Assembly: GCA_030544235.1 (NCBI GenBank)
Contig: CM060481.1
Span: forward strand, 12,166,892 to 12,230,891
DNA length: 64,000 bases
From: Lepturacanthus savala
Lineage: Eukaryota; Chordata; Actinopteri; Scombriformes; Trichiuridae
Reading direction: 5' to 3'
Numbering within the stretch: the stretch's first letter is position 1; each line of letters opens with the position of its first letter. Position numbers and translations under genes: made by a program. Under the pieces are notes generated by a model, which saw nothing but the letters and a program-made list of their open reading frames with translations, had not been told where the DNA came from and did not search any database. Shown in pieces: positions 22,401 to 34,400 of this stretch.

Positions 22401-25400
22401 GAAGAGGGCAGAGAGAGGAAAAAAGTAATGTTTCTGGGGAAAAAAAACTATTTTGAGAAGCAAGCCAAATAAAACAGGAGAGGAAGCAGGGACCGAGAAA
22501 GGGGGAGAGAAGGGAAATGCGAGAAAGCGTTGCGGAGGGAAAGAAAGACACATCGCGGGAGAACAAGTGGTAGAGCATGGTGAAGCAGTTCAGCAGTGGA
22601 ACCAGCTGTCTCTACTCCCTCAGGTTACTTAAACAAACTTGTACAAGCCAAGAGGGAAAATTTACTTGGCTGATTATCCTGCTCGATGGTTGTATCATTA
22701 GTCACACATACAGTACATCTGTACCAAGTATGCTTGGGAAAACCCTCAATTTCAAATTTCCACAAAGTTATTACTTGGGTGGGGATGCAAGTAGGGTTAT
22801 AATACACAAACATTTTTACACATATTCCAACCGCTGCAGTGGGAAAACCCGAATCGAAACAAGGACTTTTTTCTAGCACTGACGATGTCGAAACCTGTAT
22901 CCATAACTGGATGAAATATTCAGGTGTGCATGTAGCAGATTTTTTTTCACAATCAACATGTTGTATTCTGCCACAGCAATAAATGCAGATGCAGGGCTTT
23001 ACTTGGCCAACTAATCAATGCAAGCAAACCTTTTTGTCAACTTAAATAGGTCTGAGAAAAAAAGATTTTGTTTGCAATGTCTTTCCACTGTGTGAGCTCC
23101 CCTCCACTCCCCTCTCTGCAGAGGTGAACTACAGCAGAATGACAACATCTTGGACTGAACCATGTGCATGTGGGTGGGGATATTTTGTGACTATTTTGGC
23201 CAACAGCCGTGGCCAATAAATGACAAGAGAAGATGTATTCCTTATTTGATTTGGTTATGAAAAATGTCTCATTCCTCTCCCTCTGTGTCGAGCTCCATCG
23301 CCTCAGTCATTCGTTCTTCTTGCACTGCACTTTCTCCATTCCAAAGTCAATATTTTGTCTTTATCGCAGCAGATTGCTTCAAGGGTGAGAGCACATTAAC
23401 ACACAGACCTGCAGCTATTATGTAACCATTCCATCTCTCCATCACACACTCTTCCAACCCCTGTCCTTCTTCATCTCATCCTTTCGGTTTTAATTTTCCA
23501 CCCGCTCATTGCTATCCCTTTATTTGTTTTCTTATCTCTGTTTCTTTATGTTTTCACTCTTGCCTCCATTTGTTATGTATGGATCCATCCCTACTTCACT
23601 CTCCATCCCCTCCGTCTATCTTTGTCTCTCCAACGGCAAGCAATGAATATTTAATCTATTCTCTCAGCCTCCAGCGATGGCCTCAGAGAATAATCTAGTC
23701 CTTGAACATTCGTCATCCTTCATTCTTACGCAATGCCACATTCCTTCTCCTCTTTCCATCACGCCGCAGTTATACTTCAACGTTATGCACTCTTATAGTT
23801 GACTACATTCCCTCTGCTGCACTATAACCAGGGTCACGGCTGCAGATATAACATTAAATAGAGCACATTTTCTTTACTACACGTTGTAACATCTTATGGC
23901 CCTACCACGCCAAGAGCATGGCTCTCTCTGGGGGACTGCTCTGTCAAGTTGCTGGGAACCTTGTTAACCCTGAGCATGTTGGAGAGAGAAGAAGAGTGGG
24001 AGGAGGGGGTTGAGATCGGAAGAGATGAAGAATAGGAGCTGGAGGAGGGAGAGAAGACGTCACCAGACGTTTTTTCTTAAGTGACCTCCTGCATCCGTCC
24101 CTGGCCAAAGTGCCTCAGGCTACCACTCCTCCCTTCTGATCCGTCTCTAATGATGCACCAGTGGACTTATGCAATCTGCTGCTAAATTATTAAAGAAACA
24201 TATGCTACTGTTACACTGTGGGCTCTGAGCCGTGTCACCCTCCTTGCACAGCTGAGGGAACATCACAAATACACCCACACATACACAAGTCGTGGAGCAC
24301 TTTCTCTGGAACCCTCTGAAGTGCACACACAGCAGTGTGTGCATGCATTCGAGGCGACATGCAAGTGCACAACAGTAACTTAAAACATGCACAAACATAG
24401 ACTTTAAATGAATAAAGAGAAGGATATATATATATACCCCGATTCATACCTTCCTGTGGCACACTGGAATTCCTGGCATTGTCCCTCTCTTCTGAAGTTT
24501 CATTGCTCACCGCGTTGCCACTCTTTGTCCTCCGCAGGACACTGAATGCCCGGTTCAGCCTCCTGAAGGAGCGGCTCCTCACTGAAGAACGGTCAAAGTT
24601 TCTGACTGCAAGGGAGACAGGAGAGACAGAGAGGCACTTCATAGATTACCTCACCCTCAGCATGCCCAGACATGTCCGAACCTGCCTCCTCACAGCCAAT
24701 CAAATGGCTTACTCTGGGTTTAGTGGATATTTAGATTGAAAATAGAGATGGAATAAAAAAACAAAAAGATCTGTGTTCGTATCGGTGAGAAGAGGAAATA
24801 TGATCCAAGAGGTCCAGTTTGAATAATACATCTGTGAGTATTAGGGCTTATTATAGAGTTTTTCAAAGTGGAAGGCGGGCCTCCCCCAGGGAGATATCAG
24901 AAAGGAGAGAAATGTGTGTGATTTGGTTAAAGAGATAGTACAGAGATACAGTAGGAACTTTATTGGTTTTCTCATTTTTCCCAGAGTCGGATAAAATAAA
25001 TGCCTTAGGACAGATCTTTTTGATATATTTGGTATATATATTCCATCCAGGAATTGAGCAAAATCAGGTAAAAAAAAGCTGGGGGTGAGGGGGCGTCTAT
25101 TTCCATACTCTGTCTGATGAGAGGTTCACAGTCTCACTCTGAAAACCCCTCATTAGATGCTAAACAGTGCACAGTTGTTTATAACACTATGATGACAAGA
25201 TTTTACAGATCTGGGAAGTCTTCAGCAATCATTTTCCTCTCCGACTCGATTCAGTTATACTAAAGGAAACAGAGCTTACACTGTTCTTGAAGACTTTGAT
25301 TGGCCATTGTAGTCTATTGCTGGATAGAGTTTTACTGCATTGAAGGTACCTTGTGAATTTTTTTGACCACTAGTAGTGCTGTAGAGCAATGTTTTTTGTT

Positions 25401-28400
25401 CTTTTTTACAAGAAGGTGTTTTTTTTACAAGAAGGTCCCCGATTTGCTATTGTGTTTCACACATTATGACATGCTTATCAGGAGTTGGAGGTGTGCTGAT
25501 CAGATGCAAGTGCTCTGTTTTTCAAGCTTAAAATCAGTGTACCTCGTTGGGTGGAAATCATTTAATCTAAGGTAACATTAGGCCAGAAATTGCTGAACCT
25601 GATGAAACTGCCAGACAACTGATCCAACATTTGTGCATCCCTAGTAGAGATGGATGCACGCAATGCAGCATTCAAATAATTTTCAAGAAATCGACTTGCA
25701 TATGGGCGACACAGTGGTGCAGGGGTTAGCGCTGTTGCCTCACAAGGTCGCAGGTTCAAGACCTCCTTGGTCCTGGGTCTGGGACCTTTCTGTGTGGAGT
25801 TTGCATGTTCTCCCCGTGTCTGCGTGGGTTTTCACCGGGTACTCCGGCTTCCTCCCACAGTCCAAAAACATGCTGAGGTTAATTGGCGACTCTAACTTGC
25901 CTGTAGGTGTGAGTATGTGAGTGAATGGTGTGTGTGCACCATGACAGGTTGGCGACCATCTGGGGTGTATCCCTGCCTCCCTGCTCGGGGATTGGCACCA
26001 GCAGACCCCTGCGACCCTAATGAGGAATAAGCAGGTATAGAAGATGACTGACTGACTGACTTGCACATGTTTTTTTGAGGAAGGAAATACATTCAATATG
26101 TTTGTTATATCCTCATAGATGCACACAATTTTTGCTGAGCAACACTGCATGTAAAGAGTGTGTTGCTTATTCATTTGCGTAGCTTTTTTTAAGCCCACAT
26201 AATGCATCTTCTTTATTTTAATAGACAAACTGCTTGCAACCAGTGGCCGTTCAATTAGTATACTCAATCTGTCCTTGTGAGTATAGTTACATGGTTGCGT
26301 AACTGGAGTGATGTCACACACCGTGGACTTTCAGTAACCATGTCCAAAAGAGAGGGGTTCAGAGACTCCCACAGAGACTTCTGTCTGGTACTTGGCTTTT
26401 CTTAGAAGAAGGCAGACAGGCTACAGCAGCTTGCAATGAAAAGGCAGCATTCCCAGCCCTGCTGCACCAAGCACAGGGCAGCGAACCTCTGCAGCACCCC
26501 TCCCTCCCTCTGCGGGCCTGGGGAGAAGCAAGGGCTCCTGACAGCCACATTATTCTTTAAAAGCGCTGTCCGTTTCTGAAGCTGACAGCTTGTTCAGCAT
26601 TAGTGATGCTTGTGGTGGTGGTGGTGGGCGCTCTGCTGGCCATGCCAGAAGTACTGGTGGTTGCCTTTTCATTTGGTGTCCCCACTGTCTGTATTCTTGT
26701 GTAAGGGGGGGGATGGGAGAGTGAAAGGAGAGGAGCACTCGTGACTGCTTCCTGGTTTTTACAGGTGGGAGAAATAGATGCAGAGCGGTGTCATTGGGCA
26801 TGAACACATATGCTTTGACTATATTTAACCTGCCTCTCCTTCCATGTCTCCTTGACTGCATAATGTACCTGCCCTCTCAGTGACTTTCTCATCCAACTGT
26901 TTTTCCACAAAGAGAGATTTTATGGATTGGCGAAGGCAGTGGAGCTAATTGGCTAATAGGATTTCCATCAGTGACCATTACAGAGAGCAAAGACTGTGTT
27001 CGAGGTTGAACGAGCGCTGAGTTCCTACCTTGTAATTCTGCAGGTGTAAATGTATGTTTGAATATAGATCACAGGCAGCCGGTTTTGACCGGGAGACTTT
27101 TGTAACTTACTAAGCGAAAGCCTTCTACTCCCGATTGATTTTCAATCTATCATTCTGGCAAACATACACTCCCGCAAGCTCCCTTTCTGTAAGATAACTT
27201 GAGTGTAGCGTCATGGGGGGCTGAACATGGCCACACACAAACACAAACATCCCTTCGCCCACTCACACTCACTCTTCTTGCTGCTGCTGCGGGCAGCCAG
27301 GCTGGTCGTGCTGCCCGACTGGCTGTTGTCCTCCATGCTAGGGTCGAAGGCAGGGTTGACCAGACCGGGCTCATCCGACAGGAGGGCCACGGCGGCAGAA
27401 GTGGGGCCGTCACTGGGCAGTGTGGCGATCGTGAGTTCTGATGTGCTGTCGGTGCATTCGCCCTCCTGCGAGCGCCGCTTCCTGTCTGCTGACAGCCCAT
27501 AGTGAGAGGCCCCTTTACACCTGCACGCAAGGAAATCAAGGGTCAAAAGGTCAGTGTCAAGCTGTGATTACACGGCCAGCTGCGGCGCAATTAACACTGG
27601 ACTTGTCTTTGAAATAGTAGCATTGACGATCTGAGAGCATGCTCTTTGACTTAGATTTATTTGAATAAAACAAGTATGCTTTTGTAATAACCTGCATCTT
27701 GAAGCCGTCAGCAATAAACAAGCAACATTTATCACAGTAGATTGAAGGTCAATAAATTCATGTTAACATCCAATGAAAAGGTCAGTATCTGAAGAATAAT
27801 GTGAGCCGATTTCAGCTTCTGCCCCAGCCTGGGGCATTCTGCTCTCTGACCTCTATCTCCTGCTCTGGGACCGCCTCACACAAAGACAGCTTATCTGACC
27901 TCAACACTCAAAAGAGCAAGTCTCCACAATACCACATACACAGTAGCCCACAAAAACAAATGCTGAGGCTGAATATATTTCTCGTGCTTTCGCTTAAAAT
28001 TCAGACAGCACCTCTCAGAGAATGTGCCAGAAATGTCATATTGACTCTCGTAGGGTACAAAATTATTCTCTCGCCCCTTTTTTCTGTTGCTCCGTGACAG
28101 GAGGTTCTGTAATCACATGTTGGATGGGTTTTTCTCTGTGGCAGTGATTGTGAGCGAGTCTGACAGATGATTGAATACAAATGTAAGAAAACAGCCGTTA
28201 CAGAGGAGGGGGAGCGGGTAACTGACACAACATTTGAATATAAAACAGAGATTGTCTGAATGTTTTTCTCTTGACACCCGGGCAACAAAACCACAACACA
28301 TTTACACAGTCTCTCTCTGTCTCCACACACACAAATACACAAATGTGCTTAATAAGCTGCACGCCATAAACTGCTTTCATGCTGACATAATTAAATTGGG

Positions 28401-31400
28401 GATATTTCTGTGACAATTAAAAGATATCCATGTGGTATATGGTATTGTATTGTTGAAGATTTTCCCTCCATCTGTAAGCAATATCGGCTTTGAGCTGACA
28501 CTTCATCAGAGGCAGGAATAACTCTGGCCTGTCTCTCCGGCTGTCTCTGAGGAGCCATCAGCACAAACATTAACTGGGTTTTAATAAGCTGGATCAAACC
28601 CAAGCTCCGCTTCCAACAGTAGCTCAGAAAAACAAGAGGAGTGGTATCATTTTCCTGTGCTGTAAGATGTGGCAAGCAAGTTGAGTCCAACAGACGGAGT
28701 TAAGTAACAGCTACTGCACCTTACAGAGAACAGAGTGAGACAGAGGAAGAAGACATCAGGCCGATCACAGGGAGAAAGTACTTGCTTTATTGACGGTTGA
28801 CATTCTCAGGACAAGCATGAAGATTCTCCTAAACCACACTAGATGAGGTGTGGTCTTTATAACCTCTAGAATGTGGGTGTGTGTATTGCTTTTCCTGTTT
28901 GGCTCAGTACATGGTCAGTGCATCATCAGCCTTGATCAAAACAGGAAATCTGTTGTGTTGTGTTATTTTCCTATTCTTCCAACCAATACAATGCTTATTA
29001 TAGTACAGGTTAACTACAACTAGAAACTCTGAATTCGATTTTACCATCGTCCTTGTTTTCTGGCAGAAGGACAGAATTATAATTATAGAATTAATACATT
29101 TCAGTGACATAATGACATTGGTTGCTAAATCATACATGATTGATGTGTTCAACTGACATTACATGACAATAACAGTGTTTACTGAGTGATGTATGATTGA
29201 TACATTTAAATAAGATTACATTACAATGTCAATGTTAGCTTGAGTCCATGTATGTGTTACGTCTGTATTTTTAATCCAATGTGTCAAGTTATGTTAAAAG
29301 TAATTACCCTAACATTCATCCTTAACATAGCATTAGGAGGCTAATTAGCAAAGCATAAAATATAAGAATATCCCAAAGGTAATGACAAATGCTTTATAAG
29401 TAGTGTTAGCACAGCAATAACATCTGCATGCTATTTAGTATTAGCTAAACATAAAATCTCCAATAGACATACATTTAAAATAGTATAGTAGCCCAAAACA
29501 GCAATAGCATTAGGGACAATGAAACCATGAGGGCAAGATGCTGTGAAATACCTGCTATGGAGGATACACTAAGGGGTAGGGAGGGCCCTAAAAACCATGG
29601 TCAAGGCCCTGTCTATTACACATCAAAGCAATTTGGACGATGTGGTGGGACTGATCACAATGAAACATCAGCAGTTTCATGAACATGTGATGCACGCTAT
29701 TGAGAGATGCGGTAGCAATCTCCTTATAAGTGAAACGTTGAAGGCAGGACACAGAGTGGATCACAATGTCAGGGACAGTGTATTAGTAAAACATTAGCTA
29801 CTTTTAGGTGTTAAGTAAAATCGTCTTTGAATTTGTGCTGAGTAAAATAAAGAAATAAGGGTAAGAGTGATTAAGTGTATGTGACCAATGTAAGGAATAT
29901 AATTTGTGAAGTTATTGGGACAAGTTCAGAATTTGTACAGAGAAGGGCGCCAAAGGCATTTTTGAAGCAACAACAAGTCAAATGCAGACTTGGGGTAGTA
30001 TATCAACCACAAAGCCAGAGAGTGTTTGAGAGACTAAGTGTAAATATTTCTTTGTTTTCATTTCATACTATTCTGTATTGATAAAAATTTAATTGGTTTT
30101 CCGTATTTTACCCATTCTACACATAAGGGGCTGAGGTCGCCAGGGCGTGGTGCCCAAGGACCAACCGGAACAGACCAAGCTGTTGGGGCCTGACAGGAAT
30201 AACCCTAGCATACATTTGTTATGACCTTGAAAATAATCAATGTAATCTGCTCAATACGTTGCTGCTACTGCTCCGCTCGCTTGCTAATGCTTCTGCCACC
30301 AGCACCGCTGCCGCTGCTGCTGCTGTTGTTGCTATTGCTGTTGCTGCTGCAACCACTAAGGGCCCAATGTTTGACAGCCGTGAGAAGCAACGCCAACGGC
30401 TGTTCCGGTTTATGGGAGCACAATTTGGTGTCATCCAAACATGAGGGTTCAGGATAGATCCACAAAGAACTGAATGAGAGCCCACAGAGGAGGAGCAACA
30501 GGCCAGGAAACTCCCACTCCCATAACTCTCTCCCAATAAATCAGATGAGAGGAAGTTCCAGAGAGTAATGGACGATGGTGAATAGCCTAGTAAATGGACA
30601 GACGGATCAAATCCACTCAAATGGTGCAAGGGATGGTTGGAAACCCAGATCAGTTTCCAACACCTGCCTATCTGAATGACTCGAGAGCAGCTCTGACTCT
30701 GACTGTGAACTAACAGTTAAGTTAATGACTTTTAACGTAACTGATCATACAGACAATGTTTGGGTCATTAGGGGGGAAGAAGAACTATAATGAACCTAAG
30801 GAATGCATTGGAGTTACTGGATTAAAATTACAGACATGACACACATGGACTAAAGCAAACATTGCCATTGTCATGTAATAATAATCATACATCACTCAGT
30901 AAATATATTTACTTATTTACTTATATACATATTTACATTATTTTCATGGAATGTGAGTCAAATGTATCAATCATGTGTGATTTAGTAACTGATATCATTA
31001 TGTGATGTCAGTCAAATGTATTACTCATTATTCAGTGATGGTTCTCGGTTCATGGTGTGGCTAGAATTAGTTGGTTGCTTCACTGGAAATAAGGGCCATA
31101 GAAGAATTTTCCTGCCAAATTGCTCAGGTTTTTCACCTCAATACATCTGTGACAATGGCAAACCATCACATGTAAGTATTTTAATCACTCTACATTGTCA
31201 CAATGGTCACATACTCCTATTATGTATAGTTATGATCTAATTCTCTCCTTCTGTTAGGACAATAACACAACACAACAGATTTCCTGTTTTGATCAAAGCT
31301 GATGCACTGATCATGTACTGAGCCAAACAGGAAAAGCAATACACACACCCACATTCTAGAAGTTATAAAGACCCCACCTCATCTAGTGTGGTTTAGGAGA

Positions 31401-34400
31401 ATTTTCATGCTTGTCCTGTGAATGTCAACCATCAATAAAGCAAGTACTTTCTCCCTGTGATCGGCCTGATGTCTTCTTCCTCTGCCTCACTCTGTTCTCT
31501 GTAAGGTGCAGTATTTTACCTAGTCTGTGTTGTATTTGAACCAGTTTGGTAATTATTCTCTCCTACAGAGGCTGCATTTTATCTCAATAACGGAGCTGTC
31601 AGAGTTGGTCTTGTCCATATTTCACAGAGAAAAGCATTTAATCTTGAAGTGGGTTTTATATCTCACTTGTAGCCACAGGTCAGAGTCTTGGTTAGACTTG
31701 TTAGCTAAAACATTTAAAGCTGAAGTATCTATTGATCCTATTGAGCCAATGCTCAATTGACATATCACTGCGATACAGTCCCTGTGTCTCTGCATGTGTG
31801 TGTACCTGAGTGTGGGCAGTGCCAGCATGAGTTATTCTTGTTCATTCAGTTAGTAAATTGAATGCTATCAAGCATGACCATGCAGCAACATAGCACTTAA
31901 CTGAGTGAAGTGGTTGAATAGAGCAATATTGCTGCCTGCAGTCTTGAGGGGGCTGAGGCCTTCTTCTTGTCACTTACTATCAATTACAAGAATTAACGTA
32001 ACACACAGCTTGAAAATGTGCTACCGTTGCTACCAAAAAGAAATAGTAACTCCCCAAACAAGACTGAATGTTCCTGCTTTAAACGGTCCCCTACCGTGCA
32101 ACTAGCCGCTTTCATTTGTTTCATTTTTATCTTAGATAATGTCTAAGGGTTATATAAAACTGCCCATGCATCACTCAGCCTGATTTAGAATGTTTTCATG
32201 GCTTGTTTGTACTTCCTTGACTTTGTGATGTCACGCAGTAGCCCTCTCCTTTCCAAGCAAAAAATCAGCCAATCAGAAGGGAGGGTCATGAATATTTAGG
32301 AGACAGACAAAAAAGCAACCTGGAGCTCCAGCGGGGTGCTTGAGAGAGATGAATTTTTGTACTTTACGAATTGCAAAAATATGTCAGGGGTTTCAAAACT
32401 TCAAATCAAATGAAGAAAAGTGCATGGTATTGGACCTTCAACAATGTGAGGTCAGTCTTGCAACATTTCCTTATGTTTTTACCCCAGCATAAATGACAGA
32501 GCATCTAGTGTTCAACTGAAATCGCAATGCATGATCCCCTTCTCCAGTCAAAATAATGTCATTGGGTTCTTTAAATGTATTGTTAAAGCTTTTCCATTAT
32601 TAAATGTAGGGGGGAAAAGAAAAAAAAATGCTGCTTTTCTGTCTAATGTTGGAGGGGCGTGTTGGTGTGTGGGTGTGTTCGATTGACTGCAGCTGGCAGA
32701 CCGAGCGTGGCAGGTGAACGAAACACAAGAAAACAAACTTAGACTACAAGCCATAGGTTGAGTGTTTATTAGCAAGGAGAGTAAGGACCACATCAGCATG
32801 CAAACAAACCAATTTTCAGGTTTGTTAACATACCACTTAATGCGCTGCAGCTGAACAGTTAATTAGCTATTTCGCCTGCAAACTGACAATTAGCAGTGGA
32901 CTTTTCCTTTGTGTGTATTTGGTGGCTCATTCAACAAGTTGAGGATGTATCCATTTTGCATTTTTCTTTTCTGAAATATGAACAAATGTTTTACAGAGCA
33001 AATACAGTAATGTAAAATAATGCAAAATATTATCTACTGATAATGTTACACAGCAATATAATCCAACACACATATAGATATGATAACAAAAAACTCAACT
33101 GATTCTGGCTTTAATTGTCCTTATTCTTTACACAAATTAGTGCTGTAGCCTGCGACCATTCCTGTGGAATGATGTCCTTGTTAACTTTAATTCTGCCAAG
33201 CTGCTGTTAATACCTTCATCTTTATGTGTATTCACTCCCTGACAAAGCCTCATGCACTAACACTGATTCTTGTTCATTGAGAAATTTGCTTCTCTTTTTA
33301 TATGCATATGTTAAATGCAGACATTTCCATTTCAGTATACTTTGTTTTCCAGCTGTTCGGGCTTTTTATTTATTTACAGTTTGGTTTTCTCTTCATTAGA
33401 TCTCACACATAAACACACTATTAGGCTTTTGTGTAAGTCTTCTGGTCCAAGCTGACTATGGAACTGAAGTCAACATTCCTGTTTCAGTGGTAGAAAAAAG
33501 GAAAACAGTCTTTCAGTGAAGATGGGCAAATACTGCTGAATTCAAGTTACATAAATGACATGAGTTACATGAATTTGACAGACCACCCAGGAAAGTGCCT
33601 TAGTACAACTCTGTGCACGCTACACATTTGAATAGGAATGTCTGTGTGCATGGACGATCTCAAGGGATGCATTTTTGGAACTGTGCTCCGATAAAGGGGA
33701 TAAAAAAAACCAAAGAGAATGAGACTTTAGGGCTGTCACAGAGAACAACAGACACGAGTACAGAAATACAGAGGCCATCACAACACTCAGTTACTGAGAC
33801 AGCACTGCTTGGGTGTCTGGTTTATTAAAGGCTTTGTCTCAAGTTAATTAAAATCTTCTTCCTCTAAAGGATAAGAGGTGCCTTAAAACCGTAGCCTTAC
33901 CTCGGTTTACAGCGGGGAGGGTGAGCATGACAGAAACCCCTTGTCTTAGTCACCAGGGTGGTCCTGGAGCTTTTAGAGCTAAAGGTAGGAGCCAATTACA
34001 TCTGCACACTGGAGAGCTGCAGCACAGACAGGCGGGCATATGCTCACAAAGACATACACATGCATCCACTTTCCCTCCTCATCTTTTATACACTGTATAC
34101 AAAACATCCACCGGTGTGTAGTGGCTGAACTTTGCATGTTTCTGCAAAGCTATCTTTTACTTTTAATACTACTTAGAGGATGCTCATTAGCACTGCATCC
34201 ATGTCTTTGGTCGGCACATCCTCAGCTATCACATCATCTTTCTCAACCCAGGGATCTGTGGTGCGATAAGACACAAAGGCACCCAAAGATCCCTCCGATC
34301 CCCACCCCCACCCTGCCCCCCTACTTCTCCCTCCTCCTCCAGCAGCGTCCCTTCTCCTCGTCTCGCCTCCATCTCCAGCACGATAACATTTACCGCCAAT

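Larger units (their letters stand above)
28712..31513. mobile_element. 2.8-kb element with long terminal inverted repeats, in a lnx1 intron
   Basis: The first ~265 bases (28,714-~28,975) return as an inverted copy at ~31,250-31,511. Both ends start ctgcaccttacagagaac and are flanked by TA. Each arm, read inward to outward, has a TATA-like ttataaaga, an AATAAA (gtcaataaagc / atcaataaagc) and ends ...ggtgca, so the arms resemble LTRs set in opposite directions. Inside lies a weaker second inverted pair (about 29,100-29,230 and 30,850-31,020) and a core with no intact long frame. A foldback-type or rearranged element fits; no transposase was recognised. Confidence 0.72.

Noticed and set aside
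25740..26321. 193-codon minus-strand frame
   Set aside because: It lies largely inside the SINE-like repeat, whose body is open in this frame by chance.
27346..27357. Calling the gene lnx2 because of NPAF
   Set aside because: The RSRSFRRLNRAFSVLRR linker, the p70 first exon, the C terminus and the fip1l1 neighbour all match LNX1.
30237..30629. 130-codon minus-strand frame with an Ala run
   Set aside because: The run comes from the CTG/GCT repeat inside the inverted-repeat element; no domain is seen.
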